This document shows positions 27,900 through 38,100 of a stretch of DNA of 64,000 bases, one piece after another (the first letter of the stretch is position 1; the number at the start of each line of letters is the position of its first letter). The DNA is from Arcobacter caeni (GTDB lineage: Bacteria; Campylobacterota; Campylobacteria; Campylobacterales; Arcobacteraceae): positions 124,001-188,000 of the forward strand of contig NZ_MUXE01000004.1 of the NCBI RefSeq assembly GCF_003063245.1. The letters run 5' to 3'. A model generated the notes under the pieces. It searched no databases. It was not told where the DNA came from and worked only from the letters and a program-made list of their open reading frames with translations. Position numbers and translations under genes: made by a program.

Positions 27900-28397
27900 A
27901 TGATAAAAATTATTTCATCAGTAGTAGCAGTAGGATTTTTAATTGCTGGATGTGCTTCAAAACAAGTGGATACAGGACCAAAATATAGTATTGATATAAT
28001 CAAAAAAAATAGTGAATATATTATAAAACCTTTACAATATACATCTGCAAAATTAATTTCAGGTATCAAAAGTTTAAATAATGATTCAACACCTATTATT
28101 TTAGGAACAGATAATTGTAGAATTTTAGGAGAAGCAAAATCAGTAGATAAATATGTTGCAAATACAAAAATTTTAAAAGTTAATTGTACTATTGATGGTG
28201 AAGAGTATGAATCAAGAGATATAAAAGCTTGGTTAATGAAAGATAATTATGTAGGAATTGATTTATCTAAAAAAGAAGTTGATAAAAGAGATGATCAAAA
28301 AATAAATGAAACTGATAATAAACAAAGTTTATATGGTTTAAATCCAGGTCAAGAAGTAAAGATTTTTATTGAAGAAGGTTCTTTAACAAAAATTTAA
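27900..28397 (+). CDS. Hypothetical lipoprotein
   Basis: A 165-residue protein with a clear lipoprotein signal: LIAGC gives lipidated Cys18. The mature part is hydrophilic and of no family I recognise. Two further cysteines (DNCRIL and VNCTID) could form a disulfide. A TATAAT near 27853 and AAGGA before the ATG make it a separate transcript. Residue 19 is Ala, so outer-membrane sorting is expected. Confidence 0.7.
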   Translation: MIKIISSVVAVGFLIAGCASKQVDTGPKYSIDIIKKNSEYIIKPLQYTSAKLISGIKSLNNDSTPIILGTDNCRILGEAKSVDKYVANTKILKVNCTIDGEEYESRDIKAWLMKDNYVGIDLSKKEVDKRDDQKINETDNKQSLYGLNPGQEVKIFIEEGSLTKI

Positions 28398-28491
28398 TAT
28401 TAGTTTTAGTTATTGTAAAATTGTAACAGTAAGTTATAAGATATTTTTTAGCATTTTTTTATCAAATGTAATTTCCAAATTAGGTTGTATT

Positions 28492-29295
28492 ATGAGATTT
28501 TTTTTAGCAGTTTTATGTTTTATGTTTATTCCAACTTTGGTATTTTCAGATAGTTCAGAAGTTTTTCATAAAATTGAAAAAGATTTAGATTCTATAATTA
28601 TTAAGGATTTAAATAAAAAAAGATTGATATTTACAAAAGGTGAAAATCAAAGATTGAGTCCAGCTAGTTTAACTAAAATTATGACTGCAATACTTGCAAT
28701 TGAAAGTGGAAATATGAACAGTGTTGTTACAATTACACCTGAAATGAAAAAAGTTGAACCTACTATTGCAAATTTTCAAGTTGGTGAAAAATTTTATTTA
28801 AAAGATTTAGTACATGCTGCTTTGATTAGATCTGCTAATGATGCAGCAAATTCTATTGCAATTTATTTAGGAAAAGGAAATAAACAATTATTTGTAAATA
28901 TGATGAATATTAAAGCAAAACAATTAGGTATGACAAATACTAATTTTACAAATCCTTGTGGTTTTGATGCTGGAAATCATAGATCTACAGCTAGAGATTT
29001 ATTAGTTCTTACAGAATATGCAATAAAAAATCCAACTTTTAATTCTATTGTAAAACTAGATAAATATTCTTTTTCTGCATTAAATACAAATAAAAAATAT
29101 TTTTTCACAACAAGTAATAAACTTTTAAAAGATGAGCCATATATTATTGGTGTTAAAACAGGATATACAAATAAAGCAGGAGCTTGTTTAATTGCTAGAG
29201 CTAAAAAAGGTAATCAAGATATTTTGATGGTTATGTTAAATGCTCACAATAGATGGCCAAATGCTAAAAAAGCTTTAGATTCAATTATGAATTAA
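28492..29295 (+). CDS. D-alanyl-D-alanine carboxypeptidase (PBP5/6-like)
   Basis: A periplasmic serine peptidase that trims the terminal D-alanine of peptidoglycan stems. A signal peptide (about 1-19, ending VFSDS) precedes the penicillin-binding fold: SxxK as SLTK with nucleophile Ser59 and Lys62, SxN as SAND near 111, and KTG as VKTGYT near 222. At 267 residues it lacks the C-terminal domain and membrane anchor of E. coli PBP5, so it is probably soluble or loosely attached. Confidence 0.9.
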   Translation: MRFFLAVLCFMFIPTLVFSDSSEVFHKIEKDLDSIIIKDLNKKRLIFTKGENQRLSPASLTKIMTAILAIESGNMNSVVTITPEMKKVEPTIANFQVGEKFYLKDLVHAALIRSANDAANSIAIYLGKGNKQLFVNMMNIKAKQLGMTNTNFTNPCGFDAGNHRSTARDLLVLTEYAIKNPTFNSIVKLDKYSFSALNTNKKYFFTTSNKLLKDEPYIIGVKTGYTNKAGACLIARAKKGNQDILMVMLNAHNRWPNAKKALDSIMN

Positions 29296-29306
29296 AAGAA
29301 ATAAAA

Positions 29307-29337
29307 AAAAGCAACCCTTGACCAAAGAGTTGCTTTT
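29307..29337. terminator. Bidirectional terminator between the carboxypeptidase gene and aroC
   Basis: AAAAGCAAC (29307-29315) pairs with GTTGCTTTT (29329-29337). The A-run on the left and T-run on the right let it work in both directions for the two converging genes. Confidence 0.75.
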
Positions 29338-29374
29338 AAGTTGAAAGTATATATAAAAAACTTTAAATGAATCT

Positions 29375-30451
29375 TTATTTTGAGTAAACTTTCTTTACAT
29401 TTTCCATTTTAGAAGACATATTTAGTAAAACCATATCTGCAAGTACTAAAGCCATCATAGATTCAGCAACAACACTTCCTCTTACAGCCACACAAGGGTC
29501 ATGTCGTCCTTTTAATTGACAATTTACTTCATCATTGTGAATATCTACTGTTTCTTGTTCTATGAAGATAGAAGGTGTAGCTTTGAAATAAACTTTTACA
29601 TTTATATCATCCCCATTTGAAATTCCACCTAATATTCCTCCACTATGATTTGTCTTAAATCCATCTTTTCTTATTTGGTCATTATTATTATAACCTTTTA
29701 CTTTTGATGCTAAAATACCATCACCAATTTCTACAGCTTTTACAGCATTTATGCTCATCATAGCATTTGCTATTTGAGAATCTAGTTTAAAATATAATGG
29801 TTCACCAAGTCCAATTGGAGCATTCTGAACATTTATTAAAGCAACTCCACCTACACTATTGTGAGAGTTTTTTGCTTCTAAAATTGCATCTTTTTGAGCT
29901 TGTTCACTTTCAAAATCTAATGAGAAAATTTCAGATTCGCTAACTTTTGAAAAATCATAATTATTAGCTTTTATTCCATTTATTTCACAGATACCACTTT
30001 GAACTTTTATTCCGAGTTCATTAAGCATTAGTTTTGCGATTGCACCAGCTGCTACTCTTGCTGCTGTTTCTCTTGCACTACTTCTTCCTCCACCTCTATA
30101 ATCTCTAATTCCATATTTATTAAAATAAGTAAAATCAGCATGACCTGGTCTAAATAAATCTTTTACATTTGAATAATCACTACTTTTTTGATTTTCATTA
30201 AAAATAATCATTGAAATTGAAGTTCCAGTTGTAAATCCCTCAAAAACTCCTGAAAGAATTTCTACTACATCACCTTCTTTTCTAGCTGTTGCATATTTGT
30301 TTTGTCCAGGTTTTCTTCTATTCATTTCATTTTGAATAAACTCTTCATCTATTTTTATACCAGCTGGAACTCCATCAACAATACAACCAAGTGCTTTTCC
30401 ATGTGATTCACCAAAAGTTGTAAATCTAAATCTATGTCCAAATGTATTCAT
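29375..30451 (-). CDS. aroC: Chorismate synthase
   Basis: AroC makes chorismate from EPSP, the last step of the shikimate route, using reduced flavin. The 358 residues carry the three family signatures: [16 protein letters not shown] near the start, the central [15 protein letters not shown], and [10 protein letters not shown] near the C-terminus. It sits four bases after rnc on the same strand, so the two form an operon. Confidence 0.97.
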   Translation of the reverse strand: MNTFGHRFRFTTFGESHGKALGCIVDGVPAGIKIDEEFIQNEMNRRKPGQNKYATARKEGDVVEILSGVFEGFTTGTSISMIIFNENQKSSDYSNVKDLFRPGHADFTYFNKYGIRDYRGGGRSSARETAARVAAGAIAKLMLNELGIKVQSGICEINGIKANNYDFSKVSESEIFSLDFESEQAQKDAILEAKNSHNSVGGVALINVQNAPIGLGEPLYFKLDSQIANAMMSINAVKAVEIGDGILASKVKGYNNNDQIRKDGFKTNHSGGILGGISNGDDINVKVYFKATPSIFIEQETVDIHNDEVNCQLKGRHDPCVAVRGSVVAESMMALVLADMVLLNMSSKMENVKKVYSK

Positions 30452-30455
30452 ATAA

Positions 30456-31130
30456 TTACTCTGCTTTTAATTTTTCTATCGCTATTTTTGCAACGGCTTG
30501 TTGTGCTAATTTTTTACTTTTTCCATTTGCACTACCATAATTAACACCATCAATCCAGATTGATACTTCAAACTCTTTTTTATGATCAGGACCATAAGAA
30601 CCTTCAATTTTATATTCAGGAATTGAAGCAAATTGTGCTTGAGTTATCTCTTGTAGTGCTGTTTTGTAATCGCTAAATAAAACATCAAGATTTATTTTGT
30701 CATAAGATTTTTCAAGTAAATCTAAAATAATAGGTTTTAAAATTTCTAAACCAGATTCTAAATAAATAGCACCCATAATTGCTTCAAATGCATCTGATAA
30801 TATTGAAGCTTTTGTTCTTCCTTTATTTCTTTCTTCTGCAGTTGAAATATAGATATAATCACCTAGTTTAATATCATTTGCAAGTCTTGTAAATCCTGTT
30901 TCATTTACAAGTGATGCTCTTATTTTTGATAGTTCACCTTCATTTGATTTTGGAAATTTTGAAAATAGAAATTCGCCAACAATTAAGTTTAAAACAGCAT
31001 CTCCTAAAAATTCTAATCTTTCGTTGTTGTAAGGTTTCTTATAACTTTTATGTGTAAGTGCTTCGATTATCAGGTCTTTGTCTTTAAACTGATAATCCAA
31101 ACACTTTTCTAATTTTGAATAATCACTCAT
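30456..31130 (-). CDS. rnc: Ribonuclease III
   Basis: RNase III cuts double-stranded RNA in rRNA precursors and mRNAs. The 224 residues have the catalytic signature [14 protein letters not shown] near residue 38, the second acidic patch [16 protein letters not shown], and a C-terminal double-stranded RNA-binding domain (about 150-222, ending [17 protein letters not shown]). AAGGAAA precedes the ATG. It is co-transcribed with aroC. Confidence 0.97.
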   Translation of the reverse strand: MSDYSKLEKCLDYQFKDKDLIIEALTHKSYKKPYNNERLEFLGDAVLNLIVGEFLFSKFPKSNEGELSKIRASLVNETGFTRLANDIKLGDYIYISTAEERNKGRTKASILSDAFEAIMGAIYLESGLEILKPIILDLLEKSYDKINLDVLFSDYKTALQEITQAQFASIPEYKIEGSYGPDHKKEFEVSIWIDGVNYGSANGKSKKLAQQAVAKIAIEKLKAE

Positions 31131-31199
31131 ATATTTCCTTTTTTATTTTTTAAAGTCTTGCAAGTATATCACATCTTTTATTATGAAAGTGTTGTTGAA

Positions 31200-32249
31200 C
31201 TATTGTAAAGATTGATTAGAGGTATAAAATGATTTAGTTAGTCTATGTTTTACATCTAGAGTTAAAATATTATGACAATGAGGACATCTTGTATCAAAAA
31301 TAGGATAAGAATGTTTACACACAGTACAAACAAATTCAAAATCTAAAGAAGCTTTTATTTTATGTTCATGGGTATTTATTAAAATTAAAATATCAAAATC
31401 AAAATCACTACTATGTTTTAAAGTATTTAAATATCCTTTGGCATTATATAGCTCAACTAAAAATTCATTTTGTGAAACTTTATCAAAATCAATATCGTCA
31501 AAATTTAAATACCACATTAAATCAATATATTTTGCACAATTAAATTCTTTTATATGTTCCCAAAAAAATGTTTTATTAAATTGAATTAAAAATGAAGCAA
31601 AAATTCTTTCGATTATTTTGTTCTCTTTGAAAATTTCATATAAAAGTTCAGTTCTTTTTTCATAAGAAAGAATAGAATCATTTAAAATTATCAATGAATC
31701 TAAATATATTGTATCAATACTTACATCCTTGTCTAGTTCTTCTAAACAAGCTGTTATCTCTTTTGCTTTTTGGAAATCTTTTAATTTCTCATAAACTAAT
31801 AAAAGATGATTTAAAGCATTTTTATTTCTTGATGAGAATTTTAAAATTCTTAAAAATATCTCTTTAGATCTTTGTAAAAAACCACCTTTAAAATAAGTAG
31901 TTCCCAAAAGTTCAAGCAATTCTTCTTTTTTTACTCTATCATTTACATGTTCAAGAAGTGTTAAATAAACCGAAATTGCTTTATTATAATCACCTTTATG
32001 TAAAAATGATGAAGCTAAAAGTAAAATTGAATCAAATGGCAAATTGTAAGTTTTGTATAAATGAACATAATCTTCTTCTTTTAATTTTCCAAGTTCAAAT
32101 CGCAAAGATAGTTTCCTATAATCTTCCCTTGCTAATCTTTCTTTATAAATACTAAATGAATAAGTAACAAAAGATATTAAAAAAATTAGTGCAACAAGTA
32201 AGATGATTCCAAACAATGGATCTCTATATTCTAAAATTATATTATCCAA
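31200..32249 (-). CDS. Membrane-anchored TPR protein with C-terminal metal-binding motif (LapB-like)
   Basis: A 349-residue protein with one N-terminal membrane helix (about 12-34), helical TPR-like repeats (~60-290) and a C-terminal rubredoxin-type knuckle of two CxxC pairs (CTVC and CPHC near 316-335). This order matches LapB/YciM, which in E. coli tunes lipopolysaccharide synthesis by promoting turnover of LpxC. Sequence identity to LapB is not obvious, so the function is inferred from architecture. It is divergent from dnaG. Confidence 0.7.
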   Translation of the reverse strand: MDNIILEYRDPLFGIILLVALIFLISFVTYSFSIYKERLAREDYRKLSLRFELGKLKEEDYVHLYKTYNLPFDSILLLASSFLHKGDYNKAISVYLTLLEHVNDRVKKEELLELLGTTYFKGGFLQRSKEIFLRILKFSSRNKNALNHLLLVYEKLKDFQKAKEITACLEELDKDVSIDTIYLDSLIILNDSILSYEKRTELLYEIFKENKIIERIFASFLIQFNKTFFWEHIKEFNCAKYIDLMWYLNFDDIDFDKVSQNEFLVELYNAKGYLNTLKHSSDFDFDILILINTHEHKIKASLDFEFVCTVCKHSYPIFDTRCPHCHNILTLDVKHRLTKSFYTSNQSLQ

Positions 32250-32321
32250 ATAAAAACCTCAATTATTTATATCGTAAGAGTTGAATACTAACATAAAAGT
32301 TCATATAAAATAATAAAAAGA

Positions 32322-32327
32322 TATAAT
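32322..32327 (+). promoter_or_regulatory. -10 box abutting the dnaG start codon
   Basis: TATAAT ends only six bases before the dnaG ATG at 32334. Transcription normally starts about seven bases after the -10, so it would begin at or next to the start codon. No Shine-Dalgarno sequence is visible. The message may be leaderless. Confidence 0.6.
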
Positions 32328-32333
32328 CGATTT

Positions 32334-33968
32334 ATGATAAAAAAAGAATCAATAGAAAATCTAAAAAATCATCTTGATGTTGTAGATGTCGTATCTCAAT
32401 TTTTAGAATTAAAAAAATCTGGCGCAAATTTTAAAGCTTGTTGTCCTTTTCATGGAGAAACAACACCTTCTTTTGTTGTAAGTCCTGCAAAACAAATATA
32501 TCATTGTTTTGGATGTGGAGCAGGTGGTGATTCTATAAAATTTGTTATGGAGTATGAAAAATTATCATATCCTGAAACAATAGAAAAATTAGCTTCAATG
32601 TATAATTTTAACTTAGATTATGAAAATACAGATGAAAAACAACAAGATACAAAAATATTAGAAGAAGTAAATAAATATTATCAAAAACTTTTTGTATATA
32701 ATGAAAATGTAAAAGAATATATACATAAAAGAGGAATATCAGAATTTTCAATTGAAAAATTTGAAATAGGTTATGCTCCTGTTTCAATTGATACAATTAA
32801 TTTTTTAAAATCAAATCATTATAATTTAAATGATGCCATTGAATTAGGTGTAATTGATAATGGAACAAATGGATTATATTCAAGATTTATTGAAAGAATT
32901 ACATTTCCAATTTATTCAATAACAGGAAAACTTGTAGGTTTTGGTGGAAGAACAATAACAGGACATAATGCAAAATATGTAAACTCTCCACAAACAAAAC
33001 TATTTAATAAATCAAGACTTTTATATGGTTATCATTTAGCAAAAGAACAAATATATAAAAAAAATCAAATCATAGTTTGTGAAGGTTATTTAGATGTAAT
33101 AATGCTTCATCAAGCAGGATTTAACACAGCAGTTGCAACTTTAGGAACGGCACTTACAGCTGAGCATCTACCACTTCTTAGACGAGGTGAACCTAAAGTG
33201 ATTTTAGCTTATGATGGAGATAAAGCAGGATTAGCAGCGGCATTTAAAGCATCTGTAATGTTAAGTCAAAGTGAATTTGAAGGTGGTGTTATTATTTTTG
33301 AAAACGGTATGGATCCAGCTGATATGGTACACAATGGGAAAATAAATGAATTAAATGAGATTTTTTCAAGTCCAATCTCTTATATTCCTTATGCAATTAA
33401 TTATATAGTTTCAAAATATGATATAAATGATCCAAATCAAAAACAAAAAGCATTAAATGAAGCAAATGAGTATTTAAAAACATTAAGTTTATTAAATCAA
33501 GATGAATATAAAAGATATTTAGCTCAAAAACTGAATATTAGAGAAAATTTGGTAAAAATTAGTTCAAATAAACAAAGAATGTATGAACCAAATCTTACAA
33601 AAATAGATATTGCTGAACTTTGTATAATAAAATCAATTTTAGAAAAACCAAAAAGATTAGATTCCGTTTTAGATATAGTTGATTCTTCTATGTTTGAAAC
33701 CCATAAAAATGAGTTTGAACTACTTTTAACAGATATTGAAAATATTTCTTTAAATTCTATAGTTTTAAATGAAAAACTTGAAAATTATGATGATGAAAGA
33801 CTAAATCAAGAGTTATTAACATTGGTTTATAAGTTTTATACAAATAAATTAACAGCAATTTCATACGATAATACTTTAGATTTTAAACAAAAAGCAAATT
33901 TAATTAGAAAAATTAAAGATAATATTTATCAGTTAAAGTTGGGGAAATTAGTAAGTTATAATTTATAA
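32334..33968 (+). CDS. dnaG: DNA primase
   Basis: DnaG lays the RNA primers for DNA replication. The 544 residues show the N-terminal CHC2 zinc finger (CCPFH, then CFGCGAGGD), the catalytic core with VGFGGRTI and the Toprim glutamate in CEGYLDVIMLHQ, then AYDGDKAG. The C-terminal DnaB-binding part is short and diverged. The distance from the ATG to the zinc finger matches other DnaG proteins, so the start is right even though it lacks a ribosome binding site. Confidence 0.96.
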   Translation: MIKKESIENLKNHLDVVDVVSQFLELKKSGANFKACCPFHGETTPSFVVSPAKQIYHCFGCGAGGDSIKFVMEYEKLSYPETIEKLASMYNFNLDYENTDEKQQDTKILEEVNKYYQKLFVYNENVKEYIHKRGISEFSIEKFEIGYAPVSIDTINFLKSNHYNLNDAIELGVIDNGTNGLYSRFIERITFPIYSITGKLVGFGGRTITGHNAKYVNSPQTKLFNKSRLLYGYHLAKEQIYKKNQIIVCEGYLDVIMLHQAGFNTAVATLGTALTAEHLPLLRRGEPKVILAYDGDKAGLAAAFKASVMLSQSEFEGGVIIFENGMDPADMVHNGKINELNEIFSSPISYIPYAINYIVSKYDINDPNQKQKALNEANEYLKTLSLLNQDEYKRYLAQKLNIRENLVKISSNKQRMYEPNLTKIDIAELCIIKSILEKPKRLDSVLDIVDSSMFETHKNEFELLLTDIENISLNSIVLNEKLENYDDERLNQELLTLVYKFYTNKLTAISYDNTLDFKQKANLIRKIKDNIYQLKLGKLVSYNL

Positions 33969-34044
33969 TTAATTTTTTAAATTTATTTAATTAGCAGTTT
34001 GTTTTTTGTAAAATTCAATAAATTATAAAAGATAAGGATAATGA

Positions 34045-34428
34045 ATGAAATTTATTGCAAGTGATAATTTACCTTTGGCAATAGGTCCATATTCGCCTGC
34101 TGTAAAAGTGAATGGAATTATTTATACATCGGGGCAAGTACCTATTTCATTAGATGGCACGATATTAGAAAGAGATATAAAAGTTCAAACTAGACAAGTA
34201 CTCTCTAATTTGAGAACATTATTAGAAGATGCTAATAGTAGTATGGAAAAAGTTGTAAAAGTATCTATATATTTAGAAAATATTGAAGATTTTGGGGTTG
34301 TTAATGTATTATTTGCTGAAGCTTTTGGAGAACATAAACCAGCAAGAAGTACAATTTCAGTAAAAGCATTACCCATAAATTCGATGATAATGATAGATGC
34401 CATAGCAATAGCTAATGATTATCATTAA
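34045..34428 (+). CDS. ridA: RidA family protein (enamine/imine deaminase)
   Basis: A 127-residue YjgF/RidA protein that hydrolyses reactive enamines and imines produced by PLP enzymes. The signatures AIGPYSPAVK, TSGQVPI and the conserved Arg in PARSTISVKALP are present, with matching length. AAGGATAATGA lies before the ATG. It is monocistronic by position. Confidence 0.92.
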   Translation: MKFIASDNLPLAIGPYSPAVKVNGIIYTSGQVPISLDGTILERDIKVQTRQVLSNLRTLLEDANSSMEKVVKVSIYLENIEDFGVVNVLFAEAFGEHKPARSTISVKALPINSMIMIDAIAIANDYH

Positions 34429-34543
34429 AAAGCTAAGGCTTAAAGAAAGTTTAAACTAAAATAAGATACTATTCCGGTTCGAAAAATAGAGTTATATGTG
34501 AATATATCAACTTGGCATATTGAATTGAATTAGAGGAAGAAAA

Positions 34544-34861
34544 ATGTACGCAATTATCAAGTGTGGTGGAAAACAGTATAAAGTTTCTGAGGGTGATATC
34601 TTAGATGTTGATTATACTGGTAAAACTGCAAAAGAAACTTTAGAAATCACTGATGTTTTAGCAATAAACGACGGTGAATTAAAAATTGGTGATGCAGTTG
34701 CAAATGCAAAAGTAGAAGCAGTTGTAGTATTAGATGGTACAGGTGTAAATAGAGCTAAAAAAGTGATTATTTACAAAAAAAGAAGAAGAAAAGATTCTAA
34801 ATTAAAAAGAGGTTTTAGAAAAAGCTTCACTAAAATTAGAATTATTAAAATCGCTGCATAA
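34544..34861 (+). CDS. rplU: 50S ribosomal protein L21
   Basis: L21 of the large ribosomal subunit. The 105 residues open with YAIIKCGGKQYKVSEGD and end with the basic YKKRRRKDSKLKRGFRK segment. It is preceded by a ~115-base leader with a plausible -10 (TAAGAT/GATACT near 34465) and a strong ribosome binding site (AGAGGA). rpmA follows 27 bases later. Confidence 0.97.
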   Translation: MYAIIKCGGKQYKVSEGDILDVDYTGKTAKETLEITDVLAINDGELKIGDAVANAKVEAVVVLDGTGVNRAKKVIIYKKRRRKDSKLKRGFRKSFTKIRIIKIAA

Positions 34862-34888
34862 GCATAACAAAAGTTAAGGAGAAAAACT

Positions 34889-35143
34889 ATGGCTCACAAA
34901 AAAGGTCAGGGAAGTACGCAGAATAATAGAGATTCAGCTGGTAGAAGACTTGGTGTTAAAAAATATGGTGGTGAAGTTGTAAGAGCTGGAAACATCATTA
35001 TTAGACAAAGAGGAACAAAAGTTCATTTAGGTCAAAATGTTGGTATTGGTAAAGATCATACAATTTATTCTTTAATTGACGGTGTTGTTAAATTTGAGAT
35101 TAAAGATAAAAAAAGAAAAAAAGTTTCAGTTTACGCTTCGTAA
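34889..35143 (+). CDS. rpmA: 50S ribosomal protein L27
   Basis: L27 lies at the peptidyl-transferase centre. The 84 residues start directly with [16 protein letters not shown], so there is no N-terminal extension that would need cleavage as in Firmicutes. A strong hairpin terminator follows. The rplU-rpmA-obgE order is widely conserved. Confidence 0.97.
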   Translation: MAHKKGQGSTQNNRDSAGRRLGVKKYGGEVVRAGNIIIRQRGTKVHLGQNVGIGKDHTIYSLIDGVVKFEIKDKKRKKVSVYAS

Positions 35144-35166
35144 TTCTGGATAAAATTGATTTTTTT

Positions 35167-35201
35167 AAAGGGTGTATGGCTTTTGCCTACACCCTTTTTT
35201 T
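35167..35201 (+). terminator. Terminator after rpmA
   Basis: Arms AAAGGGTGTA-T-GGC (35167-35180) and GCC-TACACCCTTT (35185-35197) form a 13-bp stem with one bulged T, a TTTT loop and a continuing T-run. It is the most GC-rich, clearest rho-independent terminator in the window, separating rplU-rpmA from obgE. Confidence 0.9.
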
Positions 35202-35293
35202 ATTTAAAAATTAACATAACTAATTAAAAGTTAACAGTAGAAGTTGAAAAATTTTGCTTTTAGTTTTTAATTAATTATTAAAAGGAAAGTTAT

Positions 35294-36385
35294 ATGTTTA
35301 TAGATAGCGCTAGATTTTCAGTTACATCTGGAAAAGGTGGACAGGGATGTGCAGCATTTAGACGAGAAAAGTTTGTTGTAAAAGGTGGACCTGATGGTGG
35401 AGATGGTGGAAAAGGTGGGGATGTTTATTTTTTAGTAGATAATAATACTGATACATTATCAAACTACAAGGGTAGAAAATTTTTTAAAGCTGATAATGGA
35501 GCTCAAGGTTTGGGTGGAAGAATGACTGGAAAATCAGGTGAAGCACTTGTTTTGATTGTACCTCCTGGAACTCAAGTTATTGATGATGAAACAAATGAAG
35601 TTCTTTTTGATTTATTAGAACTTGGAGAAAAAGTTCTATTTTTAGAAGGTGGAAAAGGTGGATTAGGTAATACTCACTTTAAAAATTCAAGAAATCAAAG
35701 ACCAACTTATTTTCAACCAGGACTTCCAGGACAAATAAAAAGTATTAGATTAGAATTAAAACTTATTGCTGATGTTGGACTTGTTGGATATCCAAATGTT
35801 GGAAAATCAACTTTGATTTCGGTAACATCAAATGCAACTCCTGAGATTGCAAATTACGAATTTACAACTTTAACACCAAAACTTGGAGTTGTGGAAGTTG
35901 GAAATTATAACTCTTTTGTAATGGCTGATATTCCAGGAATCATCGATGGTGCAAGTGAAGGAAGAGGATTAGGATTAGAATTCTTAAAACATATTGAAAG
36001 AACAAAAACTCTTTTATTTGTAATTGATGTTGCAAATCATAGAACTATGATTGATCAATATAGAGTGTTAAAAGAAGAAGTTGCAAAGTTTTCAAGTGAA
36101 TTATCAACAAGAAATTATGCAATAGTTATAAGTAAAATGGATGGTTATTTTGGTGAAACTTTAGAAGAAGATATTGAAGCATTCATTAAAAATATTGGAT
36201 TAGATATTACAAAATCAAATGAATTTAAATTTGAGGGAGATTATCCATATTTTGTTCAAGATTTAATTTATTCAAGATTTGATAATACAAAACCATATTT
36301 TGTTTTACCAATTTCATCTTTAACAAAATTAAACCTTAAACCACTTGGATTTGCCTTATATAATTTATTGGAACAAGGTAGATGA
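35294..36385 (+). CDS. obgE: GTPase Obg
   Basis: Obg is an essential GTPase tied to 50S ribosome assembly. The 363 residues hold the glycine-rich Obg fold (1-~158, [17 protein letters not shown]) and the G domain (GYPNVGKST near 166, [31 protein letters not shown]). The C-terminal extension of some family members is missing. It overlaps proB by four bases. Confidence 0.96.
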   Translation: MFIDSARFSVTSGKGGQGCAAFRREKFVVKGGPDGGDGGKGGDVYFLVDNNTDTLSNYKGRKFFKADNGAQGLGGRMTGKSGEALVLIVPPGTQVIDDETNEVLFDLLELGEKVLFLEGGKGGLGNTHFKNSRNQRPTYFQPGLPGQIKSIRLELKLIADVGLVGYPNVGKSTLISVTSNATPEIANYEFTTLTPKLGVVEVGNYNSFVMADIPGIIDGASEGRGLGLEFLKHIERTKTLLFVIDVANHRTMIDQYRVLKEEVAKFSSELSTRNYAIVISKMDGYFGETLEEDIEAFIKNIGLDITKSNEFKFEGDYPYFVQDLIYSRFDNTKPYFVLPISSLTKLNLKPLGFALYNLLEQGR

Positions 36386-37152
36386 AGAGATTAGTTATAA
36401 AAGTAGGAACTGCTGTATTAACTCAAGATGGGCAATTAGCCCTTGAGAGAATGGATAATTTAGTAAGTTTAATTGCTAAATTAAAAAACGAAAAAAATCT
36501 TGAAGTGATATTAGTCTCTTCAGGAGCAGTTGGTGCTGGATATACTTCTTTAAAACTTGATAAAAAAATAGTTGCAAATAAACAAGCACTAGCAGCCATT
36601 GGGCAACCTTTATTACTTAAAAATTACAAAAAAAGATTTAAAGAACATAATATTACTTGTGCTCAAATGTTATTTATTGCAGATGATTTTGATTCAAGAA
36701 AAAGAACTAAAAATGCTCAAAATGTAATGGAAATACTTTTGGAAAATAAAATTCTTCCAATTATAAATGAAAATGATGTAATTGCAACAGATGAGTTGGT
36801 TTTTGGTGATAATGATCAATTAGCAGCACATGTAGCTTATTATTTTAATGCAGATATGTTAGTGATTTTATCTGATATTGATGGTTATTATAATAAAAAT
36901 CCAAGAGAGTTTTCCGATGCAGTTTTACAAAAAAATGTTTTAGAAATAAGTGATGATGAACTTGAAATGAAACATTCTGCAAATTCAGAATTCGCAACAG
37001 GCGGAATAGTTACAAAATTAAAAGCAGCAGATTTTTTAATGAAAAGAGATATTCCTATGTATTTATCTTCTGGATTTGATTTAACAAATGCTTATGATTT
37101 TTTAGTTGATGGAAATCATAAAAGTGGAACAATTTTTCAAGCAAAAAAATAA
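36382..37152 (+). CDS. proB: Glutamate 5-kinase
   Basis: ProB phosphorylates glutamate, the first step to proline. At 256 residues it is the short form: an amino-acid kinase domain only ([54 protein letters not shown]), lacking the C-terminal PUA domain of the E. coli enzyme. Short forms are usual in Campylobacterota. The ATG overlaps the obgE stop, and fmt follows nine bases later. Confidence 0.95.
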   Translation: MKRLVIKVGTAVLTQDGQLALERMDNLVSLIAKLKNEKNLEVILVSSGAVGAGYTSLKLDKKIVANKQALAAIGQPLLLKNYKKRFKEHNITCAQMLFIADDFDSRKRTKNAQNVMEILLENKILPIINENDVIATDELVFGDNDQLAAHVAYYFNADMLVILSDIDGYYNKNPREFSDAVLQKNVLEISDDELEMKHSANSEFATGGIVTKLKAADFLMKRDIPMYLSSGFDLTNAYDFLVDGNHKSGTIFQAKK

Positions 37153-37161
37153 GGAATAATT

Positions 37162-38082
37162 ATGAGTAAAAGAATTTTATTTATGGGAACTCCTGATTAT
37201 GCTACTGTAATATTTAAAAAGATATTAAATAGTAAGTATGAAATCATAGGATTATTTACGCAACCTGATAAACCAGTTGGTAGAAAACAACTATTAACTC
37301 CTCCTCATATTAAACAATATTGTTTAGATGAAAACTTAAATATTCCAATATTTCAACCTTTAAAATTAAGAAATAATGAAGAAGCAACAAAACAAATAGA
37401 AGAGTTAAAACCAGATTTTATAATTGTTGCAGCTTATGGGCAAATTTTACCTAAAGAGATTTTGAATATTGCTCCATGTATAAATCTTCATGCTTCACTG
37501 CTTCCAAAATATAGAGGTGCAAGTCCAATTCAAGAATCACTTTTAAATGATGATAAATTTACAGGCGTAACTTCAATGTTAATGGAAGAGGGACTTGATA
37601 GTGGAGATATTTTAGGTTTACAATATTTAAAAATAACTCCAACAATCGAAGTTACTGAAGCTTTTGATAAGTTATCACAGCTTGCCGCTAAACTTACAAT
37701 TACTACTTTAGATAATTATGAGAATATTCAACCACAAAAACAAAATGAAGCAGAAGTGAGTTTTTGTAGGAAAATAAAAAAAGAAGATGGTTTAGTTGAT
37801 TTTTCTAATGCAAAAAAGCTATATCAAAAATATAAAGCTTATTCTTTTTGGCCAGGTGTTTTTTTAGAATCTGAATTAAAATTAAAAGATATTGAATTAA
37901 ATGAAGAAATATCTATTAATAATCAAGGGCAAATTTTAGAAATTAATAATGATTCTGTAATTATAGGATGTGAAAAAGGTAGTTTAAAAATCAAAACTTT
38001 ACAAGCTCCTTCAAAAAAAGCAATGAATGCAATTGATTATATCAGAGGGCAAAGATTAGAAATAAATTCGATACTTATTTAG
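37162..38082 (+). CDS. fmt: Methionyl-tRNA formyltransferase
   Basis: Fmt formylates the initiator Met-tRNA. The 306 residues contain RILFMGTPDYA at the start, the folate-binding and catalytic stretch CINLHASLLPKYRGASPIQ (Asn and His catalytic), and a C-terminal domain from about 205. The obgE-proB-fmt run is one operon. It is the first of the genes whose order to slyD matches Helicobacter. Confidence 0.96.
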   Translation: MSKRILFMGTPDYATVIFKKILNSKYEIIGLFTQPDKPVGRKQLLTPPHIKQYCLDENLNIPIFQPLKLRNNEEATKQIEELKPDFIIVAAYGQILPKEILNIAPCINLHASLLPKYRGASPIQESLLNDDKFTGVTSMLMEEGLDSGDILGLQYLKITPTIEVTEAFDKLSQLAAKLTITTLDNYENIQPQKQNEAEVSFCRKIKKEDGLVDFSNAKKLYQKYKAYSFWPGVFLESELKLKDIELNEEISINNQGQILEINNDSVIIGCEKGSLKIKTLQAPSKKAMNAIDYIRGQRLEINSILI

Positions 38083-38100
38083 CATAAAAATTATGCTAAA
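38078..38100. terminator. Hairpin over the stop codons of fmt and the AEC gene
   Basis: TTTAGCATAA (38078-38087) and TTATGCTAAA (38091-38100) make a perfect 10-bp stem with a three-base loop, overlapping both converging stop codons. No T-run follows on either strand, so it may be a weak or rho-assisted terminator. Confidence 0.45.

Noticed and set aside
34470-34485. GGTTCGAA in the rplU leader as part of a tRNA
   Set aside because: The surrounding bases do not form acceptor or anticodon stems; it is probably just leader sequence.
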